Virus record (IMG/VR): IMGVR_UViG_3300036770_000716
Span: 1-25,810 of that record
Strand: one strand, 5' to 3'
Length of the DNA: 25,810 nt
From: a virus
A program made the position numbers and the translations under genes. Shown piece after piece: positions 6,909 to 13,840 of this stretch (position 1 is its first letter; each line of letters starts with the position of its first letter). The notes beneath the pieces are model-generated. The model searched no databases. It saw only the letters and a list, made by a program, of their open reading frames with translations, and was not told the DNA's origin.

Positions 6909-7271
6909 TTAAGCGCGTGTATAGCCACGTGGATCTTCAACAACGGCTTCTACCTGATCGTCATTAATCAGGCGGAACTCTCTGCCGTGAATTTTAAAAC
7001 GAGTTCCAGAGTAAGCCCTAACTAACACAAAATCACCTTTACTACACCACGGACCATTAGGGAACTTGCCTGGGTCTTTGTAGGCATCGTCGCCAACATC
7101 AACTACAAACAGCACGGTCGTACTGTGCTCTTCCACTTTTGTCACCGAATCCGGTTTTAAAAGGTCGGTTCCTGAGAACTTATCTTCGACTTCCGGTATT
7201 GCGCACAACAATTTCCATCCGCGTGGTTTAGGTAATTGCGTAGCTTGTTGCTCGTTTGTTTCTTCAGTCAT
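6909..7271 (-). CDS. GroES-like co-chaperonin
   Basis: 120 residues from the ATG at 7271 (overlapping the upstream stop as ATGACTGA). The core PRGWKLLCAIPEVE at about residues 15-28, then LLKPDSVT, a mobile-loop region, VLFVVDVGDDAY, GDFVLVRAYSGTRFKIHGRE and FRLINDDQVEAVV follow the order of GroES / Cpn10 family strands. Phage co-chaperonins such as T4 Gp31 replace host GroES to let GroEL fold the phage capsid protein. Its place in the head module fits that use. It has an acidic N-terminal extension that bacterial GroES lacks. A longer start at 7319 overlaps the previous gene and is unlikely. Confidence 0.85.
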   Translation of the reverse strand: MTEETNEQQATQLPKPRGWKLLCAIPEVEDKFSGTDLLKPDSVTKVEEHSTTVLFVVDVGDDAYKDPGKFPNGPWCSKGDFVLVRAYSGTRFKIHGREFRLINDDQVEAVVEDPRGYTRA

Positions 7272-7455
7272 TTTGTTTCGCAAGCCTTTCTGCCGTTTCG
7301 GCAAGAATGTTGTTGGCAATTAATAGCCCCCGCATAACACCACAGTGGTACTGGTATACGGAGTGCTTTTTGGCTTTGCCATCAGCCAAATCTTCCATCA
7401 TCTGTAAACGCTGCTGTTGTAATTGCTTAGAAATACTCAGCAGTACTTCATTCAT
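7264..7455 (-). CDS. Small helical protein, paralogue of the next gene upstream (63 aa)
   Basis: The ATG at 7455 has GAGGAAAG just upstream and overlaps the end of the preceding gene; the longer frame from 7479 adds eight residues and lacks a ribosome site. The C-terminal block (YQYHCGVMRGLLIANNILAE) aligns with YQKLCGVIQGLAIAESYLLD in the upstream neighbour: Y, Q, C-G-V, G-L, I-A and L match in place. Both are about 63 residues and mainly helical. They look like products of a tandem duplication. Function unknown; similar short proteins occur between portal and scaffold genes in other phages. Confidence 0.75.
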   Translation of the reverse strand: MNEVLLSISKQLQQQRLQMMEDLADGKAKKHSVYQYHCGVMRGLLIANNILAETAERLAKQND

Positions 7456-7642
7456 TACTTTCCTCGACTTTCTTAGCAAGATCTAAAAGGTAGGACTCTG
7501 CAATGGCTAGACCTTGAATAACACCGCAGAGTTTTTGGTACTGCTCAAAGTTTTGGCACGCTCCACCGGCAAGATCGTCGGCGTAGTTGTTCATATCCTC
7601 ACGGATACGTTTGCGCAGATGTTCTGCGAAGGCTTCTATCAC
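7448..7642 (-). CDS. Small helical protein, paralogue of the next gene downstream (64 aa)
   Basis: 64 residues, with HLRKRIREDMNNYADDLAGG followed by a YQKLCGVIQGLAIAES block. The ATG at 7642 overlaps the portal stop by 4 bases (ATGA on the minus strand), indicating coupled translation with the portal. Shares its C-terminal motif with the following gene (7264-7455). No catalytic residues or membrane segments are visible. A helical adaptor or virion accessory role is only a guess. Confidence 0.75.
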   Translation of the reverse strand: MIEAFAEHLRKRIREDMNNYADDLAGGACQNFEQYQKLCGVIQGLAIAESYLLDLAKKVEESNE

Positions 7643-10128
7643 TGGGTGTTACCTCCTTGGGGTTTACTGCTTTGTTGACGCATTTGCGCACGACTTTGTG
7701 CGACAGATGTACCGAGCTTCATACCTTCTAGCTCGCCTTTTAACGATAGCTCGTCAACAGCTTGGGCTGTACGCGCCAAGAGTTCACGGTTTTTAAGCTC
7801 CATCTCATCGACTTTTGCCGTGGCGTTAACGATGAGTTCCTTCTCTTTAATCGCAAGTTCTGCCTGTTTTGCCTGCGCATCGACCATATCTTTCTGAGCT
7901 TTGCGTTGGATTTCTGCTTGTTTAAGGGCCAACTCTTGCTGCTGCATCTGGATGAGCGGATCTTGTGCCTGCTGTTGCGCCTGTTTCTGTGCAGCTTTAG
8001 CTTGGTTGTTCGCCAACACACGCTTGGCGGCTTCTGCTGTAAGACGCGAGACCTGCAACTCAAGCTCTTTGGGCATCTCATCTTCAGGCGAGGGCAACGG
8101 TATACCCAACTGCTCTTCGATCTGACGGCGATATGCGAACCCTGCGTGCTCGGCAATATGTGCTTGCATTGCAGCAAACATCATCTGTGCCTTGGGGTTC
8201 TGCCCCATGAGCGCTGCCATCTGTGGATCTTGCAGTGCAGCAGTATGTACGGCGATATGGGCATCGTGGTCCTGATATATGAACGCCTTCACAGGTTTGC
8301 CCTTCATCACTTCCATGTTCTCCGTGACAGGATCTGTGGGTTTCTGATCGTCCTCCACCGGCACCAGCTTGGCAGCGTTCTTGATCCCCAGCACTTCTAA
8401 CATCTGGCGATGCAACTCTGGCAGGTTGTAGATCTGAGGCGCAGTCTGTGACAACTGGATCACTGCTTGATACTGCACAACCCGCTGAGACATCGTAGCG
8501 GCGTTGGGGTCTGACACGGGGATAATCTCCACCATGTCGTAGTCAGCCTTCTTCGCCTGCCGCGTGCCTTCTACCGGGTCGTAGTCATACGTATCGTCGG
8601 TGTAGTCACGGATGATGTTTGCCAACAACTGCAACTCTTGCTTGAACGCGTAGTGCACACGCGCCTGAACAGCCGACATCACCTTGAGCATGCGCTCCAA
8701 GAGGGCAAGCGTCGTACCGACCGGTGCCTGCGCACTCATGTCGGAGATCTTCATGTCTGCCGTTGCAGCAAACCGTCGGCCTTCTTCCACAATTGTGCCA
8801 AGTAACTGATACAACGTGGCACTCGGCTCCTTGTACGGCAGGGGCAGAATGTTATCCCGCAGTGCACCAGAACCAATATCTACATCTCGGAACTCGCCCG
8901 GAGCAATCGGCGTGTCGTCGCCTTTGATCCGTAAGCCCCTGGCCTTCAGGCCACCAGGAAGGTTAGATAACGTACCGGCATCCACCAACTGCCGAATGAT
9001 CGACGTTGCCGACTTGGCAAATCCACCAATCAGGTGGAAAAGACCGAACCCATAGAACCCAAACCCAGGGATATAGACGTAGTGAACGAAGTGATCGCGC
9101 TTCTCTTTTGTATCGTCATCTTCGTAGAAGTTACGCCGTATGGACAGCACCTCGCCTGTATGCGCCAGTATTGTGACTACATACGGTATGGCTATGCCTG
9201 TCGGCTCGCCATCTTCCTCGTCTTCATACCCTTCCATATCCAGATTGACGTGGGATTCATACAGCAGGAACCGATCATCATTCAGACTGTTTACACCACT
9301 TTCTTTGTCTTTCTTCTCTTGTATCTCGTTCTTTGTTTTCGGCGGATCGCCAAGCTCAATGTCCCGATAGAACCCAGCCACCTGGAGCTTGCGGATCTCA
9401 TTTTTGGTCTTATACATACGGTGCGTCGCACGCTCCGCAGTATTCAGAGACGCCGCGCCGTAGGGCACGATCACATCTTCGGCAGGCACAAAGATCGATG
9501 TCTGGCGCTGGAGCGACGGATCGTAATACACCTTCTTAAACGCAGACCCGGTAGCAGGCAGGTTCCACAACATCCGCTCGTGCTCGGTACGAAACTCCGG
9601 CATGCGCTCGGTTAACTCGTAGTTCATGTCGTGTTTGACCCGCGCGGCAGCATCTTCTTTCTCCCGCGTCTCTTTACCCAGAATCTTTGTCTTCACCGGC
9701 CCCTGGGCAGGGAATGTCTCCATGATTGTTTCTGACTGGAAGCGCACAACGGCTTCTGTAATCATGGGGTGGAACACGCCACACGCGCCGTCCCACGGTT
9801 CTGTTCTTTCCTCGTACTGCAACCCAAGTAGCGTAAGACCTTCTTTGTATGTCTTCTCCCAGTCTTTGCGGGAGTCGAGGTCACTTTTAATATCTTCTAG
9901 CAGTTCATTACCAATAAGCTGAAGGTCATCTTCACTAATCTCTTCTGCCAGATTGGTATAAAAATCTGCCTCTTCTTCTGGCTCGATCTCAATCTCCAGA
10001 CCCCCAGCGCGGATCTTTACTTCTTCCGGGTCTTCGATCTCAATCTCAATATCCGGTTCGCCCAACGTATCTTCTACGTCTTCGATAATCCCACGGGGGG
10101 CTTGGTACAGACTTTTCTCGACCGCCAT
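7639..10128 (-). CDS. Portal protein (long, with C-terminal coiled-coil tail)
   Basis: 829 residues. After an acidic N-terminus, the part starting around residue 90 (RKDWEKTYKEGL, then TEPWDGACGVFHPMITEAVVRFQSE) and the middle segments (HYVYIPGFGFYGFGLFHLIGG, split by the usual stem and clip regions) match podovirus-type portals. From about 680 to the end it is a Gln/Ala/Lys-rich helix (AAQKQAQQQAQDPL and following), comparable to the long C-terminal barrel of P22-type portals. AGGAG precedes the ATG. It lies directly downstream of the large terminase, the usual order terS-terL-portal. Large size favours a podovirus-like neck, but this is inference. Confidence 0.9.
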   Translation of the reverse strand: MAVEKSLYQAPRGIIEDVEDTLGEPDIEIEIEDPEEVKIRAGGLEIEIEPEEEADFYTNLAEEISEDDLQLIGNELLEDIKSDLDSRKDWEKTYKEGLTLLGLQYEERTEPWDGACGVFHPMITEAVVRFQSETIMETFPAQGPVKTKILGKETREKEDAAARVKHDMNYELTERMPEFRTEHERMLWNLPATGSAFKKVYYDPSLQRQTSIFVPAEDVIVPYGAASLNTAERATHRMYKTKNEIRKLQVAGFYRDIELGDPPKTKNEIQEKKDKESGVNSLNDDRFLLYESHVNLDMEGYEDEEDGEPTGIAIPYVVTILAHTGEVLSIRRNFYEDDDTKEKRDHFVHYVYIPGFGFYGFGLFHLIGGFAKSATSIIRQLVDAGTLSNLPGGLKARGLRIKGDDTPIAPGEFRDVDIGSGALRDNILPLPYKEPSATLYQLLGTIVEEGRRFAATADMKISDMSAQAPVGTTLALLERMLKVMSAVQARVHYAFKQELQLLANIIRDYTDDTYDYDPVEGTRQAKKADYDMVEIIPVSDPNAATMSQRVVQYQAVIQLSQTAPQIYNLPELHRQMLEVLGIKNAAKLVPVEDDQKPTDPVTENMEVMKGKPVKAFIYQDHDAHIAVHTAALQDPQMAALMGQNPKAQMMFAAMQAHIAEHAGFAYRRQIEEQLGIPLPSPEDEMPKELELQVSRLTAEAAKRVLANNQAKAAQKQAQQQAQDPLIQMQQQELALKQAEIQRKAQKDMVDAQAKQAELAIKEKELIVNATAKVDEMELKNRELLARTAQAVDELSLKGELEGMKLGTSVAQSRAQMRQQSSKPQGGNTQ

Positions 10129-10136
10129 AATGGCTC

Positions 10137-11657
10137 CTAGTAATACGCCGCTTTGCGGCCTGATTTAAAGAATCTGGGTTCGTCTGGTTCATCGCTAGGC
10201 AACGTAATGAACCCACCATTTCTAAAGCGTAACAGTGCCTGCGTCATCGTGTCCACGTAGTCATCGTGCTCCCCAACCGGGAACGCAACCACTTCCTCGA
10301 TCACATCTCTGGCCCACCGCCTATCTGGTGCCCAGACCGCCCCGCTTGCAAAAAAATCCGCTACCGCATTGACCCGCGCTATCTTGTCATTACCCCGGCT
10401 TGGCGTGAACTCATCAACCGGTATCCCCATCCTACGCAGTTCTTGTATTAACGGCGCGCCTGCTGCCTTTTTTTCCACCAAAAACGCGTCTGGGTTCCAT
10501 TCTTTCCACTGTTTATACGCCACTTCCTTTAACTCTGGAAACTCCATCCGGTCTTTAAACGCATCGAGCAACATCAGGCTTGGCCTGTTGCCCTCTTCTT
10601 CGTTATACCAGACACCCCAGGTTGTACACGCCGTATAGTCAGCGGTGGTCTTGGCTTCGTGCGCCGTATCCCAGGACTGAATAATAAACTCGCATGGCGG
10701 CGGATCGTCGTGCTCCCAGATTCTCCAGTGCTGTCTCTTAATAAACGCAGCCGAGTCTGCCGTGGGCTGCTGCATATACTGGGCGTTCCAATACCTCGGG
10801 TCCATCGCAGCTTTTTTCTGCTTTAGCTGCTCCACGGGCCACTGCTCGGGCCAGAGCGACTTCTCCCGCTCCGTGTTCTCAAACAATATGGCTGGCAGTT
10901 CTACGATCTCCCACGGATCTGCGTCTGGGTTTCTCGCCTGAAACGTCAAGAGCCTACCCGTCAGATCAACCAGCGACCACCTAGTCATAATCACCAGGAT
11001 CGCACCCCCTGGCATCAGACGTTGCAACGGACCAGTCTGGAACCACGACCACGCATTATCAAACGTAGCCCTGGAGTTCGCCTTTATATCCTGTTCAGAA
11101 TGTGGGTCGTCAATAACAAATAAGTCAGCACCACGACCAGCCAGCGCTCCGCCCACACCCACTGCGTAATACTGACCGCCAGCCGCTGTAGACCATTTTC
11201 CTGCCGCCTTTTGGTCATCTGCCACAAGAGTTCCTGGGAATACATTGCGATAGTCCTCCCCCTCGATCAGATTTCGTACCCGCCTACCAAAATCCTCTGA
11301 CAACCCCGCCGTGTGGGTTGCCATAATGATCTTCTTCTCTGGGTATTGCCCCAGAAACCATGCAGGAAACAGGTAAGAAGAGAACTCTGACTTACCCATA
11401 CGGGGCGCGATGTTGATAATCACGCGTTTTTTCTTACCCGAGGCCACATCTGCGAAGATTTTCGCCAGTTTTCTGTGGTGCGCCCCCTCTTTGAACCCTG
11501 GATAGACCTCCTTGGCAAAGGAAATCATGTCCCCACGGGCGTTTTTTAACCGCAGACGCCTCTGTTGCTCCTCCAACTCCTCTAAAAACTCGTACTTCTG
11601 CTGTGGCGACATGCCTGCCAGCAGATTCTGGATCTCCGCGTCACTCAGACGGTTCAT
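10137..11657 (-). CDS. terL: Terminase large subunit
   Basis: 506 residues. The ATPase has Walker A APRMGKSE at 84-91, a following ATHTAGL motif at 113-119, Walker B LFVIDDPHSE at 179-188 and a coupling motif VIMTRWS around 222. The C-terminal nuclease has QSWDTA around 334 and a HDDYVDTMTQAL segment around 468, giving the acidic residues expected for an RNase H-like headful or cos nuclease. The protein pumps DNA into the prohead through the portal. It overlaps the small-terminase candidate by 17 bases. All key motifs look intact. Confidence 0.96.
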   Translation of the reverse strand: MNRLSDAEIQNLLAGMSPQQKYEFLEELEEQQRRLRLKNARGDMISFAKEVYPGFKEGAHHRKLAKIFADVASGKKKRVIINIAPRMGKSEFSSYLFPAWFLGQYPEKKIIMATHTAGLSEDFGRRVRNLIEGEDYRNVFPGTLVADDQKAAGKWSTAAGGQYYAVGVGGALAGRGADLFVIDDPHSEQDIKANSRATFDNAWSWFQTGPLQRLMPGGAILVIMTRWSLVDLTGRLLTFQARNPDADPWEIVELPAILFENTEREKSLWPEQWPVEQLKQKKAAMDPRYWNAQYMQQPTADSAAFIKRQHWRIWEHDDPPPCEFIIQSWDTAHEAKTTADYTACTTWGVWYNEEEGNRPSLMLLDAFKDRMEFPELKEVAYKQWKEWNPDAFLVEKKAAGAPLIQELRRMGIPVDEFTPSRGNDKIARVNAVADFFASGAVWAPDRRWARDVIEEVVAFPVGEHDDYVDTMTQALLRFRNGGFITLPSDEPDEPRFFKSGRKAAYY

Positions 11658-12237
11658 TTTCTTCTACGTCTGTGACGTTCTCGTCGTCTTTCGGCGCGTC
11701 AATCGTATTCTGTATAGCTAGGAGCTTCTCTTTAATCTTGGCGTCTAACTCTGAATCAGACAATTCTGTCTTCTTCACCTCAATCCTGTCCGTAAACAGC
11801 CCCACCTCCGTCACGCGGCCTAGCAACTCTAGCGCCTTTAGACGAATTCTGGCGTCTGGGTGGTCGGTCTCCTCCAAAATCTTAGCCACCGCCATACCCC
11901 GGATCTCTTTGGCCTGCTCAACAAACGCCCAGTCATAGGCGGTCAGCATCCCAACCAGCTTCTTAACCGCCGGGGGTACAGTGACTTTCGCCACCGCGTT
12001 CTTTGCCTCGGCTGGTGTTGCCACCAATGCCTTAAACGCATCACGGGCCTGATTCTCTTGCGCTGTCTGAAGCACCTCTTCATCCGTCCGCGCGCCTAAT
12101 TCTTCTAACCAGTCCGTCGTTTCTATCTGCCCTTGCAGCAGATCTGTTGCCGAGAGCTTTTTCTCAGGCGTAAAGGATTCTCTGGGTGCAGTCAGCACCT
12201 CGGGTTCGTACTCGATCTCCAACAAATGTTCTAACAC
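11641..12237 (-). CDS. Putative terminase small subunit
   Basis: 198 residues from a GTG at 12237 with GGGAG 8 bases upstream; no ATG in frame lies between this point and the upstream stop. The middle is helical (KKLVGMLTAYDWAFVEQAKEIRG) with RIRLKALELLGRVTEVGLF near 130-150, which resembles the small-terminase HTH/oligomerisation region; the ends are acidic. Position directly upstream of terL and a 17-base overlap support the call. Similarity to a named family is not certain. The start region is unusual because another small frame (12164-12319) with a better ribosome site overlaps it. Confidence 0.65.
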   Translation of the reverse strand: MLEHLLEIEYEPEVLTAPRESFTPEKKLSATDLLQGQIETTDWLEELGARTDEEVLQTAQENQARDAFKALVATPAEAKNAVAKVTVPPAVKKLVGMLTAYDWAFVEQAKEIRGMAVAKILEETDHPDARIRLKALELLGRVTEVGLFTDRIEVKKTELSDSELDAKIKEKLLAIQNTIDAPKDDENVTDVEENEPSE

Positions 12238-12319
12238 GCGGGGGTCTCCCGAAGCATAGGGTTGTACCTAGTGGGGGTGAGTGTATACTCTTGGCGTGTG
12301 GTCTCGCAAGGGGCTTCAT
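12164..12319 (-). CDS. Possible small ORF overlapping the terminase start, 51 aa
   Basis: The ATG at 12319 is preceded by AAGGAGAGACAAC, the same layout (AAGGAGAACAAC before ATG) used by several plus-strand genes of this phage. The frame runs 51 codons and ends inside the small-terminase gene in another frame. The peptide is basic and Pro/Arg-rich (MKPLARPHAKSIHSPP) and looks less like a real protein. It may be a leader whose translation brings ribosomes to the GTG of the terminase gene 80 bases on. The ribosome site is the main evidence. Confidence 0.3.
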   Translation of the reverse strand: MKPLARPHAKSIHSPPLGTTLCFGRPPRVRTFVGDRVRTRGADCTQRILYA

Positions 12320-12368
12320 GTTGTCTCTCCTTCGGCTGAGTGCGCTCAGTCTTCCCCCCGTCGAGCTA

Positions 12369-12397
12369 CCCCCTCTACTGCTCCGGGGGATTTTTTT
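12369..12397 (+). terminator. Plus-strand terminator-like hairpin
   Basis: A 5-bp all-GC stem (12369-12373 CCCCC with 12385-12389 GGGGG), loop of 11, then A and seven T (12391-12397). It points rightward, but no plus-strand gene lies upstream, so it would end an antisense or small RNA made from within 12240-12370. The stem is short, so strength is uncertain. Confidence 0.45.
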
Positions 12398-12400
12398 AAG

Positions 12401-12457
12401 TTACTTTGTCAAAGATTTGACAATAACTATTTTTATTTTTACAAATATTTTTAGCAT
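12401..12457 (-). CDS. Possible 18-aa leader peptide
   Basis: ATG at 12457 with AAAGGAGG eight bases before it, one of the strongest ribosome sites in the window, followed by 18 codons (MLKIFVKIKIVIVKSLTK) and a stop. The peptide is hydrophobic and basic. Its 3' end covers the TTGTCAAA / TTTGACAA palindrome. Short frames with strong start sites ahead of a late operon could act as leaders. It may also be a chance frame in AT-rich DNA. Confidence 0.35.
   Translation of the reverse strand: MLKIFVKIKIVIVKSLTK
12406..12423. promoter_or_regulatory. Inverted repeat TTGTCAAA-GA-TTTGACAA
   Basis: Perfect 8-bp arms with a 2-base spacer. A further copy of the arm, TTTGACAAA, is at 12520-12528, and the same octamer TTGTCAAA forms the -35 area of the promoter at 19106. 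The right arm contains a consensus -35 hexamer TTGACA (12417-12422). It may be an operator for a dimeric regulator, or overlapping promoter elements. Confidence 0.5.
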
Positions 12458-12687
12458 TGGCGTTTCCTCCTTTGTTGTATTTATCGTGGGACGAGGGGGT
12501 GGGGTGGATTTGCCACAAATTTGACAAAGTGTGGAGCGTGGTTGCGAAACACTGTTCTTGCCGCGCCGCTGCACCGTCACATATTTGGGGGGTCACCCTG
12601 GGGTGGGGTCGCAAAACGGCAAAAACGGGTCAATAGAAAAATCTCTTATGTTAAAATATAGGTGTTGGTTGGGATGGCCCAGCCAGC

Positions 12688-12709
12688 CTTCGGGTGACAA
12701 GCCCCGAAG
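12688..12709. other. Hairpin before the first plus-strand gene
   Basis: 7-bp perfect stem CTTCGGG / CCCGAAG with an 8-base loop, three bases before the 20-bp palindrome at 12713. No T run follows, so it is not a standard terminator. It would be in the 5' untranslated part of the first plus-strand transcript and might affect its stability or translation. Confidence 0.5.
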
Positions 12710-12712
12710 CCC

Positions 12713-12732
12713 TTTGCAACACATGTAGCAAA
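12713..12732 (+). repeat. 20-bp palindromic element, copy 1 (centre CA)
   Basis: TTTGCAACACATGTAGCAAA. The arms TTTGCAACA and TGTAGCAAA pair except for one A:A position. It lies 18 bases before the ATG of the gene at 12751 and next to its ribosome site. Four more copies occur at 13200, 13443, 14745 and (inverted) 16276, differing only in the middle two bases. Likely a binding site for a dimeric protein; the AACAnnTGTA core is close to TACAnnTGTA sites of BlaI/CopY-type repressors, which is an analogy only. Confidence 0.8.
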
Positions 12733-12750
12733 CTTACTAGGAGAAACACC

Positions 12751-13140
12751 ATGAAATACGCAAACGAGTGCAAGACCTACGGTTCATTCCTCAAAGCAGG
12801 CGCGGCGATGCGAGACGCTATTGCCAAGCATTTGAGGAAAGACAATTCACTGCCCGATGATTTTGTCAGTGAATTGGCAGTAACCCACGCGGCACACTAT
12901 GGTTGCGCAGTCGAGCAAAACAAAGACGGCGCGTGGAAGTTTAAGGATGCGCAAGGCGAGCGGCACGCCGCCGCGCAGATGCAATGGGGTCGCACGATTG
13001 ATCCTCACCACAAACGCGTTCGCAGTAACCGTGGCGGTGCGCGCGATGTCAACCGCAAAGATCCTGTCAGTGAGTTGATAGCAGGCTTTTGGGATCTCAC
13101 CGCAAAACAACGCGCAGATTTCCTCGCTCGCATCAAGTAA
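12751..13140 (+). CDS. Hypothetical protein, 129 aa
   Basis: First gene of the rightward set. ATG at 12751 with AGGAG nine bases before it; an earlier ATG at 12694 would read through the hairpin and palindrome and is unlikely. The protein starts MKYANECKTYGSFLKAGAAM, has a stretch KFKDAQGERHAAAQMQWGRT in the middle and ends with DLTAKQRADFLARIK. It is a mixed charged, probably soluble protein. I do not recognise the family. The 20-bp palindrome just upstream suggests repressor control, consistent with an early gene. Confidence 0.8.
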   Translation: MKYANECKTYGSFLKAGAAMRDAIAKHLRKDNSLPDDFVSELAVTHAAHYGCAVEQNKDGAWKFKDAQGERHAAAQMQWGRTIDPHHKRVRSNRGGARDVNRKDPVSELIAGFWDLTAKQRADFLARIK

Positions 13141-13166
13141 TTGACAAGATTGTGCGGCTCACGAGT

Positions 13167-13186
13167 GGCGCGGGATGCTTCGCGCC
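13167..13186. other. Hairpin GGCGCG / CGCGCC upstream of palindrome copy 2
   Basis: 6-bp GC stem with the 8-base loop GGATGCTT, 13 bases before the second 20-bp palindrome. A stem with an 8-base loop also precedes copy 1, so the hairpin plus palindrome arrangement is repeated. No T run, so not a clear terminator. Confidence 0.45.
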
Positions 13187-13199
13187 TATTCCAAACCTC

Positions 13200-13219
13200 T
13201 TTGCAACACCTGTAGCAAA
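13200..13219 (+). repeat. 20-bp palindromic element, copy 2 (centre CC)
   Basis: TTTGCAACACCTGTAGCAAA, identical to copy 1 except one central base. It lies in the gap between the genes at 12751 and 13273, 53 bases before the second start codon. Confidence 0.8.
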
Positions 13220-13272
13220 GCGCAGTAAAACCCAACCGCAGTACTCACAATCAACCACTAGGAGATTCAACC

Positions 13273-13440
13273 ATGTCCAAAACCTTCAAAGACTCACGCA
13301 CCACCCGCAACCTCGTCAAAACCGACAAGCCCAGCAAGGCCCCTATTCAGGCCTATAAGCGGAAGAGAACTAAAGAGATATACCGCCTAGATCCCACCTG
13401 GAAGAGCGGCTTAGAGCACCGCCTAGGGGCCGACGATTGA
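13273..13440 (+). CDS. Small basic hypothetical protein, 55 aa
   Basis: ATG at 13273 with AGGAG nine bases upstream. The peptide (MSKTFKDSRTTRNLV, then YKRKRTKEIYRLDPTWKSGL) is basic and probably partly disordered at the N-terminus. No known domain. It stands alone between two copies of the 20-bp palindrome (13200 and 13443), so it may be controlled from both sides. A DNA- or RNA-binding role is possible but based only on charge. Confidence 0.7.
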   Translation: MSKTFKDSRTTRNLVKTDKPSKAPIQAYKRKRTKEIYRLDPTWKSGLEHRLGADD

Positions 13441-13442
13441 GC

Positions 13443-13462
13443 TTTGCAACAGATGTAGCAAA
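13443..13462 (+). repeat. 20-bp palindromic element, copy 3 (centre GA)
   Basis: TTTGCAACAGATGTAGCAAA, two bases after the stop of the 55-aa gene and at the left edge of the non-coding region that carries the TGGAC repeats. No gene starts within 370 bases downstream. Confidence 0.8.
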
Positions 13463-13463
13463 C

Positions 13464-13510
13464 CCCCTCCTTGCTTTGCGTATCACAAACTTACTGGCAG
13501 TAAGGAGGGG
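13464..13510. other. Long inverted repeat with nested palindrome
   Basis: 9-bp arms CCCCTCCTT (13464-13472) and AAGGAGGGG (13502-13510). The loop contains TTACTGGCAGTAA, itself a palindrome with a one-base centre that ends in the right arm. GGGTC-AAAAAA-GACCC follows. The structure could be a cruciform or RNA fold next to the candidate origin, or a termination structure for the preceding short gene. Confidence 0.5.
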
Positions 13511-13524
13511 TCAAAAAAGACCCT

Positions 13525-13840
13525 CGGACAAATGTCCACCACTTTTGGGTTTTGTCCACCACACTGGACACGCGCAAACGGCTTGCCGCTGTCCTGCGTC
13601 CACCAAAGCGTCTACTACTACTACTAAAAATAATTTTATATATGTATGTATGGAGGGGTGTACAAGTGGACACATCCGCGTCTGGAAAATTTTTACCTCA
13701 GCCTTCCCTGTTTTTGTTTTTAATTTTTGTGGGTATGGTGTACGCAATCCGCTCAAACTGCGATACTATGCGGGTTCTACGCTGTCACGACGCGTGGACA
13801 TTTCCCAAAAACCCTGGACGCACTGGACACAAATATGGAC
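13525..13840. other. Candidate replication origin: TGGAC repeats and AT-rich block
   Basis: Within about 315 bases the pentamer TGGAC or its complement occurs nine times (13534, 13554, 13565, 13598, 13667, 13795, 13815, 13824, 13836), mostly as TGGACA(C) or GTGTCCA-like forms in both orientations; fewer than one is expected by chance. Between the clusters lies an AT-rich stretch (13617-13650) with TTTTATATATG. Iterated sites plus an easily melted region are the usual look of a phage origin. The last copy is the start codon region of the gene at 13835. No gene is otherwise seen in 13463-13834. Confidence 0.5.

Larger units (their letters stand above)
12320..12750. promoter_or_regulatory. Divergent intergenic control region between late (minus) and early (plus) genes
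   Basis: About 430 bases without a convincing gene. It holds an AT-rich tract (12390-12460), three TTTGACAA-type sites, a plus-strand terminator-like hairpin, a short minus-strand leader frame and a hairpin plus 20-bp palindrome just before the first plus-strand gene. Possible plus-strand promoters are TTGACA at 12417 with TACAAA 17 bases on, and an AT-rich -10-like TAAAAT at 12652-12657. Neither has both boxes in good form, so they stay tentative. Regulators of the lytic switch probably bind here (inference). Confidence 0.6.

Noticed and set aside
7762-8400. 212-codon plus-strand frame
   Set aside because: Antisense of the Gln/Lys-rich portal tail; low-complexity artefact.
13727-13834. N-terminal extension of the 260-aa protein
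   Set aside because: It covers the TGGAC repeats, has no ribosome site, and the zinc motif starts right after the ATG at 13835.
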